From Maratus speciosus (lineage: Eukaryota > Arthropoda > Arachnida > Araneae > Salticidae), in contig OZ010799.1 of the NCBI GenBank assembly GCA_963932465.1, positions 160,390,761 to 160,454,760 of the forward strand: DNA of 64,000 nucleotides, read 5' to 3'. A program made the position numbers and the translations under genes. The stretch's first letter is position 1. Every line of letters begins with the position of its first letter. Below, piece after piece: positions 22,492-34,079 of the stretch. Below the pieces are notes generated by a model. It had not been told where the DNA came from. It saw only the letters and a list, made by a program, of their open reading frames with translations, and searched no databases.

Positions 22492-23037
22492 CAGGGTTAT
22501 TTTAAATGATGGACCTATTTTCAAAAAAATGTTCCTTTTGGATTTGTACTTTAATAAATACAATCTTTATACCAATGAAAAGAGGAAATTTCAAAGTTTT
22601 TTTAAGACATTATAAATGTTCAATGTGTTTCACCGTTTGCTGCACGGCAAACATCGTCCCACACACGAGAAAGCGTATCTGGTGTTACTGAGTGCACGGC
22701 TTTCAAAGCGGTGATGGTTCAGAAGCGGCCGGTAGAAATCGCGCGGCAATAGTCCGCGATTTCGTTTCACTGTCAGTTGTGAGTGAGATGGCTACTGTGG
22801 AGCACAAGGTTTTCTGCGTTCATGAGTTCGCAAGAAGTGGGTCGCAAATTGCAGTGCAGTTGTCATTTCGTACCAAATTCGGTATTAACGGTGGAGACAT
22901 TGAACATTTATAATGTCTAAAAAAAAAAAACTTTGAAACCTCCTCTTTTCATTGGTTAAAGATTGTTCATTTTGGATTTGTACTTTAATAAATAAAGTTT
23001 TTTTTTATAAATGGGTCCATCATTTCGAATAACCCTG
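22492..23037 (+). mobile_element. Mariner-type, internally deleted transposon
   Basis: CAGGGTTATT...AAATGATGGACC at the left is mirrored by ATGGGTCCATCATTTCGAAT and AACCCTG at the right, with TA at 22,490-22,491 and 23,038-23,039. A second inverted match (CCAATGAAAAGAGGA) lies inside both ends. The interior keeps a 5' leader and the first 41 codons of a transposase, then jumps directly to the right TIR. It would need an enzyme supplied elsewhere. Confidence 0.75.
22788..22913 (+). pseudogene. Transposase N-terminus, DUF4817-type helix-turn-helix remnant
   Basis: The ATG at 22,788 opens MATVEHKVFCVHEFARSG, continuing SQIAVQLSFRTKFGI before leaving homology and stopping at 22,911-22,913. The pattern M-A-T-V-x-x-K-x-F-C-V-x-E-F-A-R followed by V-Q-x-x-F-R-x-K-F-G is what I know of the DNA-binding start of DUF4817-type mariner-related transposases in arthropods. 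Only the first helices remain; no catalytic domain is present. The start fits the conserved MAT opening although the frame runs further upstream. The family call rests on recall of the motif. Confidence 0.65.
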
Positions 23038-23474
23038 TAATGTAGAACCAAGCACCTCCATTTCAATCGCACCATCCAAGCACCAGCATTTAGAGCAGAA
23101 TCTCGCTGAGTGAGGGTGTGGGTTTAGCAGGTCTATAAGAGTTTAATTAAAATTTTCAGCTTTTATCAGAAACAGTTTTTAGTCTATTTTTTGAAAGCTT
23201 ATCATAATCCATCTCATGTAGTAATATAACAAACAATAACGGTGTTACTCTGTAATACACAAGCTCTTGTAAGAAATGAATTATTTAAGATTAAATACAT
23301 TAAACATATGTTTAATTAACTGCTACATAGTATAATATATCAAATTTGAAATTGAAATTATATCTTTATATCAATATTTTTAATGCAATTTTTGAAAAAA
23401 AAAAACAGAGGAAATATTTCTCAAAATTCTTTTTAAAACGGGGTGGGGGAGGGAATGGGATAGAATGTAATATA

Positions 23475-24163
23475 CAGTAAACTCTGTCTAAGGCGTAATA
23501 GATCGGGACCAAGCAAATTTTCCACAGTAGAGAATATTCTGCCTTAGACAAATTTTACTCTATGTCTCTGAATTCGCTCTGACTTTAACCCTTTATGTAC
23601 TGAATTATGAATTCATGAAAGTTTTCTGTTCTACAGCAGCTTCTGTTCTTTCGTGAATTGTTTAAACTACATTAGAGGATTTTCATAATCATTTAATAAA
23701 TTTTAGAAGGATTTTATAAGGACTGAAGGATTGACTAAATTTGAATTTATAGGGATTTTGTACACTATATATAACCCCACTCAAATCTTATATTTTAAAT
23801 ATTTTTCTTAGTATTTTGTAGAATTAGGAAACTTACAAATATAATGTTCTTACAATAGAAATATTTCCAAATGAAAAAATCCCTCCCCCCTTCCTCCCCA
23901 ATCCCAATAAAGTTGAAAAGATGCAAAGGCAAAAGAAATCATTCTTTTAAAAATATTTTTGTTTTGTGTAACCAATAGTGCTTTTGGAACAAGATAAAGT
24001 CATGTATCTATAACTCATTCTAAACTGTATTACAACTAATCAATGTATTAACTGAATTTTATAACAAGTTATTTTAATGGTACTTATAAGTTCCGTCAGT
24101 AGATAAAGGGTTCAAATCTTTCAATTTCCATCTTATACAGAGAGCCTTACAGAGAGTTTATTG
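23475..24163. mobile_element. TA-flanked pogo-like MITE, host of a second MITE
   Basis: CAGTAAACTCTGTCTAAGG at the left, next to TA, is mirrored by CTTACAGAGAGTTTATTG next to TA at the right. Without the nested TTAA element the host MITE is about 165 bp. CAGT ends with TA duplication suit pogo/Tigger-related MITEs. Confidence 0.65.
23585..24114. mobile_element. TTAA-flanked piggyBac-like MITE (family P1, copy 2)
   Basis: It starts TTAA-CCCTTTATGTACTG and ends CAGTAGATAAAGGG followed by TTCA, a one-base decay of TTAA. The interior is collinear with 16,163-16,691, including AAATATTTTTCTTAGTATTT and a poly-C tract. It sits inside the pogo-like MITE 23,475-24,163. Confidence 0.75.
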
Positions 24164-24694
24164 TATTTTATTTTATCCTAATCTTCGATTTCTGCAAGAA
24201 CGATAAAAAAAAATGAAAATAAAAACGTACTTTTGTGAATTCTTTTATAGTTAAAAATATAAATTCTTTATTTATAAACAGAAAATACCCTACCAATATA
24301 AAATAAAGTATTGTCACACAAACACATTTAATTAATTATGAAGTTCTCTGTAATTAACACTTCTTTAATCTCTTTTACGTATTTCCTTTACAACATTTTA
24401 GGTGGAAAAAAATTACAACATTTAATGCATTTAGACGTTTACGGTGCTTCACATCATTCAAAAATTAACGTAATACCACTTACAAGCATTCGATTTAATC
24501 TTTTAAAGCTACGTGAAAGAAATGTATTAGGAGTGTTTTTTATTGAAGATTTTTATCCGTTATCATTAAAAAAAAATTAATTATCTTTTTTGGTAACTTA
24601 CCTAAATCATTTTAATTTAGAATTAATGCAAAAATCATAAGAGTAGTTTTATATTACATAATGCTTAAAAAATAAATATTTAATATTAAATACA

Positions 24695-26777
24695 TTAAAG
24701 GCCAATATCTGAAAACCGGACAATTTCATTACAAAATTTTTATTTTTTAAAACTAATGTACCAACTACCACATACAATTATATACTATGATATATGTTTT
24801 GTCATTTCAATGCTGTGGTGTTTTGAGATCAAGGATGTATATTTTATGCGTAGGATAAACTTTTATGGAAGAAAGAGTCTGTTAACATCATAATCAGTGT
24901 CTAATAATTGGGACTGAGATGAGGGACTGAGGTGTTGTTTTTGTCTTAACAGCAGCACAGCTATTTTGTTAAATCATTTTTCACACATGTAAATTATTAA
25001 ATATGTCATTTGACATTTATATGTTACATAAATAAAGTTGAAATGAGTTTTTTTATATAAAAAAAAATTAAATATGGGACATGAATGATGCTATAAAAAA
25101 TACTCATCCCTATTCAGAACAAAAACTAAATATTTCTAAATATGAAACAAAGATAAAAACAAGTTACCTTCACCCATGGTGGCTAGTTGAGCTTTAGTTG
25201 ATGTTGCAATGAAAATAAATCTGCCTGCGGCCATCTAGTATCTGTTAAATTAAATGCGCGTTTAGGGGGACTGAGATGATGGTCAACCTCAGGGACAAAT
25301 ACATTTACTACAATATTTTACTATACAATCTATCTATATTATAAAGGACAAACATATCTGTGCGTAACGCAGACGTCATTTTGCGAATGGCAACACTTTG
25401 AAATTTGAAATAAAATTTCGGTTTTGCAATTATATCGACGGCAAATTTTTAAACTTCTAAACATCGCACATTTTAAATTTTAACACCGTTGTATTAGGAA
25501 AAAATGCTCTTTTAAATGCATTTTGCTTGAAAGCTGTATCTCAATTTAGTTTTGAGATAATAATTTTTTTGTAGTTTTTAATACAAATTTTGTAATCGTG
25601 GCAACTGAAGTACTCCATTTATATTCAAAGCAAAGGGAAAATAGTCGTGGTTTATTATTTTTATTGATTATATCCTTATTGATGCCATTTTCACATTACA
25701 AATAAAAGTAACTTTTTAATAATTTTTGAACAGAAAATGATGTCAGACATTAAAAAAGAACACCCATTTTTCTTCATAAATCAGTTACATTTCAATATTT
25801 TTACATTACGCTGATACTGAGTTTGAGACGCTAGGAAAAATGATTCAGTGTGTAAAAATTATGTCGTATTTAAAACAATACGATCATTTATTTTGATAAA
25901 ACTAAATATTTGACCGATACTAAGTGGCCAATATGACAACTAAAGGCAAATTTCTGAATTTTTTTTTTTTCGCGGGTATTGAGATTAGAACTTAAAGTTC
26001 ACATGGAAAGTTTTATCGAACAAACGTGACTTTAAGTTTGGAAATACATTCATTAATAATCTATTGCGTGTTAAAATACTTTCAAATTGTGAATTTGAGT
26101 GGTGCGTATGTAAATTATGAGAATGTGAAAATAACGTACAGTTTAGATTTTATGGGGGGAAATTTTATGATGTGACAAAGCGAAATACTTTTTACTGATT
26201 TTTCATCCCGTAAAAACAAACATAAGAGCATCAATCGATAAATTCATCATAATTATTCATCTTGATTACGTATTCTAATAGAGGTTAATTTTTCAATAAA
26301 TTAAGCAGCTGAAGTTTGTGGAAATAATATTTTGAAAATATTATTTGTTTTAAATGTGAGACAACCAATGTTAGAGGAATTTTTATTGTAATTATTTTTG
26401 TAGGTTTATTATAAATTCGATCTGAAGTTCCTTTCTAACATTTTAGTTCGTCGAATTTCGACGGGTTCCAACTCGTATTAATAAAGGAGAATTATATTTT
26501 CCCAAACTGTATATATATAGGTATAAATATTTAATAGTAAAAGTTAATAATATTTATAGAAATTTTTACAGCATACAATTAATGTTGGATATTTGTACCT
26601 GGGGATAAGGGCTTAAAATTAATTATTTATGTATCATTATACGCCCATTTATCATTGGTAATTGTTATAACAAATGTTACAATATATTACATTTTTCAGT
26701 TTTTGGTTTTAGTATAATTAAGGAAATATTATTGGCAGTGGACGCAAATTTTCCAATTTTCAGATATTGACCCTTAA
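24695..26777. mobile_element. TTAA-flanked element, 2.1 kb, with nested Helitron-like insert
   Basis: TTAA at 24,695-24,698 and 26,774-26,777 flanks AGGCCAATATCTGAAAA and the complement of TTTTCAGATATTGACCC. TTAA duplication suggests a piggyBac-type mechanism. No transposase frame remains. A Helitron-like segment (25,333-26,475) appears to lie inside. The uninterrupted target is visible at about 22,150-22,160. Confidence 0.75.
25333..26475 (+). mobile_element. Candidate Helitron inside the TTAA element
   Basis: It starts TCTATATTATAAAGGAC after an A, a Helitron-type 5' end. The proposed 3' end is a GTCGAATTTCGAC hairpin, about 9 bases, then CTCG followed by T, where CTAG is canonical. The 5' part (25,370-25,640) is the reverse complement of repeats at 6,340-6,545 and 33,305-33,505. 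No Rep/helicase. The right boundary is the weak point. Confidence 0.45.
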
Positions 26778-26782
26778 ACATA

Positions 26783-27858
26783 TCTATATACTAATGGAAG
26801 AAAGTTTTGCTATGTGTGTGTGTGACTGTAAGCGATGGATAGCGAAATCTGCCGCACGTACAAGGCTGAAAATCTTTGTCAGGTTAATCCAAGGACTCTC
26901 CTGGTGCACATGACACTCACAATTTTAAATTTCTAATTATAAGATGAATTATTAATTAACAATCTCAACGCACTCGCGTTAACAACTCACATTGGTCCTT
27001 GCGAGAGGATAAATACACTGGCGCATGCGTAGAAGCCTTATTTAGACATACGGTGAAAATTAAGGTCGAAAAGAAGGAATTTCTGGGGCATTTTTTCATT
27101 ATTTATTAACTAACATCGGCCAAATAGCTTAGTAAAGTTAAAAACGGAAGACATATTCTGAAAGACCGTATTCTTACGTCTCAAATGCCGCAATCAATTA
27201 TATAATATATCGCAGTTTACCCTTTGAAAAAAAAATAAAAAGTTTAAAAAGAGTCGTTTTTCCGAAAAAAGTTTTCCTCCCTTATTGAAACTCCCCTAAA
27301 TGGCGCAATTTTAGAGGTACCAACAAACAAAAATTGTTCATAAAGCTAAAACCTTATTCTAATCGATTGTGCGATTGGTTTTAAAAGATATATAAATTTT
27401 AACAATTTCAAATACACCGGCGAACTCAGGTTACTTCGCGCATCACGCAGACAATATTTTTTCTACGCTATAAGTTACTGAACGTCTGTATTTTAACACG
27501 ATCTTTTTACAGCATCTCAATAGACCAGATTTACATCACCTACAAAAATTTTTAAACGTTCAGAAGGGTAGAAATATTTTTTGCAAAATAAAATGTGTAA
27601 AAATTTTGACGAAATCAGTAAAAACATGCGCGTTTCGTAGCGGTTTCACTCGCTTTTGGTATGCATAGACGCCAAAAATTACGCAGAAAATAAAATACCA
27701 AAAGGCATATACTTTCAATTCAATATTTTTTTTGCGATTTTCTTATATAAAAATATAAATTCATACAAAATGGAGTTAAATATATAAAATCATGCAAATT
27801 TGAGGTTCATTTAAAGGTCATTTATGACGGGCCGGGCAACGCCGGGCGTGTCAGCAAG
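26783..27858 (+). mobile_element. Non-autonomous Helitron, empty site known
   Basis: The 5' end is TCTATATACTAATGGAAG after an A. The 3' end has a CCGG-GCAACG-CCGG hairpin, then GCGTGTCAG and CAAG, followed by T. GGGCAACGCCGGG before the terminus is a hallmark of animal Helitrons; the last four bases differ from CTAG by one. Joining the flanks gives AACATA+TATTTAATAAAT, exactly the sister sequence at 22,158-22,175, so it inserted between A and T with no duplication. No coding capacity, 1,076 bp. Confidence 0.8.
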
Positions 27859-28150
27859 TATTTAATAAATAACAGTATAATATAATTTATAACATTTTAA
27901 CTTTAAATTATACTGTCATATCAATATTTTACAATGGAATTTTTAGAAAAGATAATTTTAGAGTAATATTTCTTAACATTCTTTTTCATAAAAAAAAATT
28001 AAATAAAAAAATAATATGCAATTTAGTATAATGTATTTTAGTTTAATTTCTCATTATTCTAAGGATGATTCAAATTGAAAATTTTAAAATATTTATTTTG
28101 TGGATTTTTTTACAGACGAAGCGCAACATTTTTAAACATAAGTTATTTCT
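27859..28150 (+). repeat. ~0.85-kb unit, copy 8 (right part)
   Basis: It continues the unit broken at 24,695: TATTTAATAAATAACAGT, ATAATTTATAACATTTTAAC, AAAAGATAATTTTAGAGTAA, TTATTCTAAGGATGATTC. The same order is found uninterrupted at 22,160-22,400. Confidence 0.7.
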
Positions 28151-29099
28151 CAAACACACAACAAACTCCACTTTCGACGAAAAAGTTCGATTTATTTTAC
28201 CGACAAAATCCGAATTTATTTAAAGAGTCTCAGAACTCATAAAATTGAAAAAACAGAAAAAAAGACCATTTTCAACATTTAATATCTTAAAATGTAAATG
28301 ATTTAAAAGCAAATGTTTTATTGCACTGTTAAAAATTTGCAGCATTCTGGCAGGTCAGTTAACCGTTTTTTTCCGAAAATGGTTACACAACCGTGAATTT
28401 AACACTATTCTGACCATATTATTGGCCATTTTATGGTCAGAATATAGTTAAATTATGGTTATGAAACCGATTTTTCAAAAAACGGTCGAATGACCTGCCA
28501 GAATGCTGCAAAATTTTTAACAGTGTGGAATGAAAGATATAACTGTGTTCTTTCATTTCATGCATTTAAAAATTGCAAGACAGAGAATAGTATTTGTAGG
28601 GTGCTCCAAACTTTCAGACATTTCTTAAGCAGAAAATTGGCACGACATCTTACGCGCAGGATTACAATATAAATGTTGAAACTAGAAGGAAATTTTTCGT
28701 GCCTAATTATTACCTAGACTTTAGTAATTACCGTAAGCCTAAATAAATATATATTTAAAGCATTTTTATATTTTTAATACAAAGTTTTATTTATCTAATG
28801 CAAAATTTTGAAAACTTCAACAGTATAATCCCCTAAAAAAATATTTTTTTTTGAAAAATAAATATGACATTTTAGGTTCAGATTACACAGACTAATATGA
28901 GATATATGTTTTGAAAATTTCATGAAAAAATATTCAGACGTTTTTTGAGATATTGAGTGTGTATAATTTTAAAAGCCATAACTTCTGTTCTAATGGGAAT
29001 TTCAAGGGAAACAATTACATCAAAATGTTTAGAAAATATAGGAGTTTAACATCTAAAAAAAATCTTAAATTTTGAAAACTCTGAAGGTTTAAGAGTCCT
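28151..29099. other. No gene seen; one MITE inside
   Basis: Apart from the palindromic MITE at 28,324-28,525 this is AT-rich, with no recognisable frame. A lone end-like motif GAGTCCTGAGACCCTTTAA near 29,092 resembles the right end of the TTAA element at 48,041. Confidence 0.35.
28324..28525. mobile_element. Palindromic MITE with CACTGTTAAAA ends
   Basis: CACTGTTAAAAATTTGCAGC...TGGCAGGTCA at the left is mirrored by TGACCTGCCA...GCTGCAAAATTTTTAACAGTG at the right. The two 100-bp halves can fold into one hairpin. The ends resemble those of the MITE at 50,504-50,883. The minus/plus frames inside are incidental. Confidence 0.7.
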
Positions 29100-31110
29100 G
29101 AGACCCTTTAACAGATTTCAAATGAAAATCCATAATTAGCAGTACGTGTTACATTCAGATAATGCCCTCGCTCTACATTATTCAAAAGTTAATATTACAG
29201 GAAATAAATATAAATTATTTTATCTGTTTGGAAAGAGCGTTTATCCTTCTTTACGCGTGTTTATTCAAGTTCTTTTACCAATGATATATATTTTTTTCGT
29301 TCATGATTTTTTGTAATAGTAACCATAATGTCATTTGAATTTAGTAGCAGTTTACAAAAAATAATTTATTTGTTATAAATAAACACTTAAAAAAACACTT
29401 TCAGATAAATAAGCTTTAATAAACGGTAAGATCTTATATAATTTAAAATATTTGAAAATGAATTTAGATCATTCTAAAAATTTTTGTTAGTGAGATTTTA
29501 GAAAAATATTTAATTTGGTAGATGTAATGTTTAAATAATTTCCTTAAAAGTAAAAAAGCAATAAAGCATAAATTAGTTTGGAAAGCTATCATTATTATAC
29601 AAATTATTTAGACGGAAGTAAAATGCAGTCTTAATCTATTTTTGTAGAAAAGACTTTGTCAAATACACGATAAAATACCCACTCACAAGCTAAACATTAC
29701 CATATATATAAAGATTTATTTAATGAATGCCAAAAGTCCGTGTTATGGGATACCTCTCCAATTCTTTTGCATCTTACCTCTACCACATTTTAAGTGAAAA
29801 TAAATAAGAAGCACTATTTGATGCATTCAGAGGTTGCCATCCTTATTCAAAAGATAACACAATAGCCTTAGAAGGAAAGGATGTAATATCTTTTAGCTGT
29901 GTAAATGAGTGTTTATTTATCTTAAGGGATACTTTATTCAACCTTTTTATATTTTTTAACTGAGGTTTGTTTTTCATTGGTAGTTTTATATTATTGAAAC
30001 AGGTTGAATTAATTAAAATGTAAAATTAATGCATGTATAGGAAACAACAGGATCTAGTATAATGTAGTTTGAATTAATTAAAATGTAAAATTAATGCATG
30101 TATGGGAAACGACTCGATCTAGTATAATGTATTATATTTGAATCTAAATTTATATCATTCAAATAACATTTATTATTTAATACAACAATTTTAAATTTCT
30201 TTGTAGATATATTAATTAAAATTTCATTGATAAACTATTAAACAGATAATAATAGAAGACTTTTTTACAGAGGATTGTATTATTTTAAGAACCTTTCAAA
30301 CTAAAATTTGATCATTCTAAAAACTCTTATTAGTGAAGTTCTTGGGAAAAAATATTTAAATCTGTACATGCAATGTTTATAAAAATTTTCTTAAAAAAAA
30401 GGCGAAATAAAGTATAAATTATTTTGGTAAGCTACCGTTATTCTACGAAGTATTTAGTCGAAAACAAAATTAAGACTTAATCTATTTTTGTAGAAAAGAC
30501 TTTGTCAAATACACAATAAACTACCCACTTACATGTTAAAAATTACCATATAAACAAAGATTTATTTAATGAATGCCTGAAGTCCGTGTTATTGAACACC
30601 TCTCGAATTCCTTTTACATTTTCTCTCTATCACATTTTAGCTGAAAATAAATAAGTAGCAGAATTTGACGCATTCAGAGGTTACCATCGATTTAAATTAT
30701 TCAAAAGGAAACACAATACCCTTTCAAGAAAACGATGTAATATCTTTTAGTTTTGTGAAAAATGTTTACCCTTCTTAAGGAATACTTTATTTAACATTTT
30801 TATGTTTTTCAGGTGAGGTTTGTTTTTTATTGTGTATTTGTACATTATTGAAACAGTTAAAATTAATTAAAATGTAAAAATTAATGCACGTGTAAGAAAC
30901 GGCAAAATCTAGTATAATTTATCCTGTTATAAATTTAAGCCATTTAAATAACACTTATTAATACAATTTTTTTATAATTGTTTTGGTAGATATATTAAAT
31001 AAAATTCAATTAATAAACTACTACTAAATACATTATAATAGAAATTGTTTTTAAAGAGTCTTGTCTTTAGTCTTGTTTAAAGAGTCTTCTAAAACGTTTC
31101 AAACTAATAT
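29100..31110 (+). repeat. ~0.85-kb units, copies 9-11 in tandem
   Basis: The clearest head-to-tail stretch: AAGATTTATTTAATGAATGCC recurs at about 29,709 and 30,551, a spacing near 842 bp. It is followed each time by GTCCGTGTTAT, ACCTCTC.AATTC, CATTTTA..TGAAAATAAATAAG and GCATTCAGAGGTT. A smaller 60-bp duplication (GAATTAATTAAAATGTAAAA) sits at about 30,007 and 30,070. Confidence 0.7.
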
Positions 31111-31234
31111 TGATGGTGAAAAATCAAAAATTCGATTTTCATGGAAGGGGTAGGGTTCATATAACCAGAGATGGAAAAATACGGTTGCCACGTCGCAATT
31201 TTATCTAGCGCCAAGCCAAATTATTAAATCTGGC

Positions 31235-31273
<39 letters not shown>

Positions 31274-31779
31274 AGAATAACTAATTTTTTGTACTGAAAT
31301 TGAACTAAAAAATAAGCAGAAACGACATCTTTACGCACCCCTATTAGTGCGCGGCAAGCAGTAATATCCCTCTCCACTAGTATTTTTAACGGAAGAACAA
31401 AGTTAAAATGGCATTTTCAATCTCATAAAAAGGAAGAACAATTATTTTTCGCTCTAGCCAAGTAGCATGTCATGTAATTAGAAAGCGGGAAAGGGGAGCA
31501 GGGTTCAATAAGACAGTAAGAAATAGTGCTAATTCAGCCTTTATATGAACACAAATAATTTAGTTATGATTTCTTTAATGTAGAATTGTAAGCTAATAAA
31601 TTTTACCAGATTCTTTTAATAAATATTTTATATCTTTTTCCAAAGTCACCATTTCATCTAGGTAAGCTACATTCTTCTTGCAAATACTACGTGTTATTAT
31701 TAAGTATTCTAAGAAATAATTTATTATTTTCAATCGAGTATTGTTATCAAACACTTGTTGTCCCGATGTCATCACATTA
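31111..31779. other. No gene seen; long poly-T
   Basis: A run of roughly 44 T ends at 31,272. The rest has no recognisable frame or repeat. The 65-codon minus frame at 31,593-31,790 shows no domain. Confidence 0.35.
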
Positions 31780-32110
31780 AACGTCATCAATTACATTAGG
31801 ATTAATCAATACCAAAACTGCATGATATTCATCACCTCTCGATGCCCTTTACACCATTTTAAATAAAAATCAATAAAATGCAATATTTAATGCATTCAGA
31901 CGTTGACATTGCTTTCCATTATTCAAAAGGTAATACAATACTTTTTGAAGGAATCGATATAATATCATTTTTAGCGTTTATAGAGCGTTACCAGCGTTTT
32001 GTTGAAGATATTATCTCAGTCAGTTTTTTTTTCGTTGTAATTTTTTTCGCTGTTAGATAGATTATTTGAATTTCAATAACATTGTAAAAAATCCCACAGT
32101 CGTAATCGAT
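31780..32110 (+). repeat. ~0.85-kb unit, copy 12 (partial)
   Basis: Landmarks CACCTCTCGATGCCC, TTTACACCATTTTAAATAA, ATGCAATATTTAATGCATTC, AGACGTTGACATTGC, ATTCAAAAGGTAA are in unit order. The right side decays past 32,100. Confidence 0.55.
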
Positions 32111-32519
32111 ATAATACATGACCGTTTTTAGAGATAGGCATTTAGGATTGTGTACTAGCTTTTAAAAATGACAAAAGTTATTATTAATGATATTTGGAAT
32201 TAAAATGTACTTTTACAGTATTTTTTGTAAAGAACTTATTGAATCAAAATGTATAAAAATAATGAAAAAAGGAGCAATAAGGAACGTAATAGAGTCGAAT
32301 TCATTTAATGCAAATAATGCTAAAAAGGATACAGTTAAGAGGAGTATGTTAAGAATGTTTCATAAGTTAAAATACACTGAAAATTTCACGCTTTCTACGA
32401 GCTACAAAAGCAGAATCACATCTTATACGAGCAAAGTAATTTCATTTCAGTGTCATTTTTTGCGAAAAATAGGATAGAAATTGAAATTGTCTGTCAAAAT
32501 GTAGTAATTTATCAGTTTT

Positions 32520-33091
32520 ACCAGACAGAATTTCAACCTTTAAGGAGACCCCTCTTTTTAAAGACAAAAATACAAAGGAACATTCTGGGCTCTTGAAAGA
32601 AAGAAGGGAGATAAAAGAACGTTTCAAATACAGTCCTTTGTATCCCCTTTCAAAGTAAAAAATACGAAGGAACATTCTGGGGTCTTGAAAAAATGGGAGA
32701 AAAAAGGGAGATATAAGTATGTTTCAAATGCCGTCCTCTGTATCTCCTTTCAAAGACAAAAGTACAAATGAACATTATGGGGTCTTGAAAGAAAGAAAGA
32801 TAGAAACTAAAAAAAACAGGAATTCTGCATTTTCAGAATTTAGTGTCGCCCCCGATGAAAAAAAAAAAAAAAAAAAGATATGTATATATAAATAGTACAA
32901 AATATATTTCAATTTTAAGACTTGCAGCACACGCTTTTATTTTATGTAAAATGACGTCATTCGCATCCGATTACGAATTCCACATTGACGATCCACTCTT
33001 AAACATCTACAGTAAAGTATGCATAGGACGTCACTATCGCGAAATAATACACAGATGCAGCAAAAAGATGACCGTCGTTAAAGAAACTTGA

Positions 33092-33126
<35 letters not shown>

Positions 33127-33950
33127 GGCTCTCTAATGATTCAAAGGCTTTCATTTGTTTGTAACATTAATATAGATACTTAAAATTAAATATGGTTTAT
33201 AATAGATCCATGTTTTAACAGAAATCATTCGTTTATATATTTTTTTCAAAATAGCACGTATTTTAATTACATTTTCAATATATAATTAATATTTCACAAC
33301 TATTTTTCCTTTACTTTCTACAGAAAGGGAGTACTTCCGTTGCCAATATTAAGCACATTGCTCCAAAAACTACAAAAAAAAATTAATATTTCAAAAATAA
33401 ATGGAGATGCAGTTTTCAAACAAATTGCAGTTAAAAGTACTTTTTTCCCAATACGACGGTATAAAAATTGAAAATGGGCGATGCTTAGAAGTTTAAAAAA
33501 TTGCTATAGAGTATTTAATCGTACTGCTTTGTTTTACGGCTGGCTTCTGTATGGTAACGTTATTTTTTGGAGACGACACAAAATAAGCTCGGAGAAAGAA
33601 ATATCATTCCGTACCGGAGCTAACAAGTGAAATGTAAGAACGTTTCAAATATAGTCCTTTGTACCTCCTTTCATAGAAAAAAATATAAAGGAATATTTAG
33701 GGGTCTTGAAAGAATGAAAAAAAGAAGGGATATATGAGAATGTTTCAAATACAGTCCTTTGTACCTCCTTTCAAAGACAAAAATACAAAGGCACATTCTG
33801 GGGTCTTGAAAGAAAGGAAAGAGACATAAGAACACTTCAATTACAGTCCTTTGTATCTCCTCTCAAAGACAAAAATACAAAGGAACATTCTGGGGTCTTG
33901 AAAGAATGATAAAAAGAAGTTAGATATAAGAACGTTTCAAATACCTTCCC
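32520..33950 (+). repeat. ~90-bp tandem repeat in two blocks split by an insert
   Basis: Block 1 (32,520-32,800) and block 2 (33,640-33,950) together hold about seven monomers. Each has GTTTCAAATACAGTCCTTTG, CTCCTTTCAAAGACAAAAAT and GGAACATTCTGGGGTCTTG. The split is a 0.84-kb insert (about 32,805-33,640). It contains a ~30-A run ending near 33,123 and the dispersed repeat at 33,305-33,505 shared with 6.3 kb and 25.4 kb. Confidence 0.65.
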
Positions 33951-34079
33951 TTGTAAAACAACTGATCCACGGAAAGAAATAAACAATAGAGATAAAACTC
34001 AGTTTGTTTCTTTAAAACCGGACTTTGGGACATATTAGCTAGTCTTTTTTAAACGTCTTTTAATGCTCTGTTATTATGA

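Larger units (their letters stand above)
23040..24694 (+). repeat. ~0.85-kb units, copies 7 and 8 (left part), interrupted
   Basis: Copy 7 (about 23,100-23,474) carries GTCTATAAGAGTTTAATT, TTTTATCAGAAACA and AACATATGTTTAATTAAC. It is interrupted by a nested MITE pair (23,475-24,163) and resumes near 24,164. Copy 8 starts about 24,290 (ACACATTTAATTAATTATG, TTTACAACATTTTAGGTG, GTGAAAGAAATG) and is cut at 24,695 by a TTAA element, resuming at 27,859. Confidence 0.6.
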
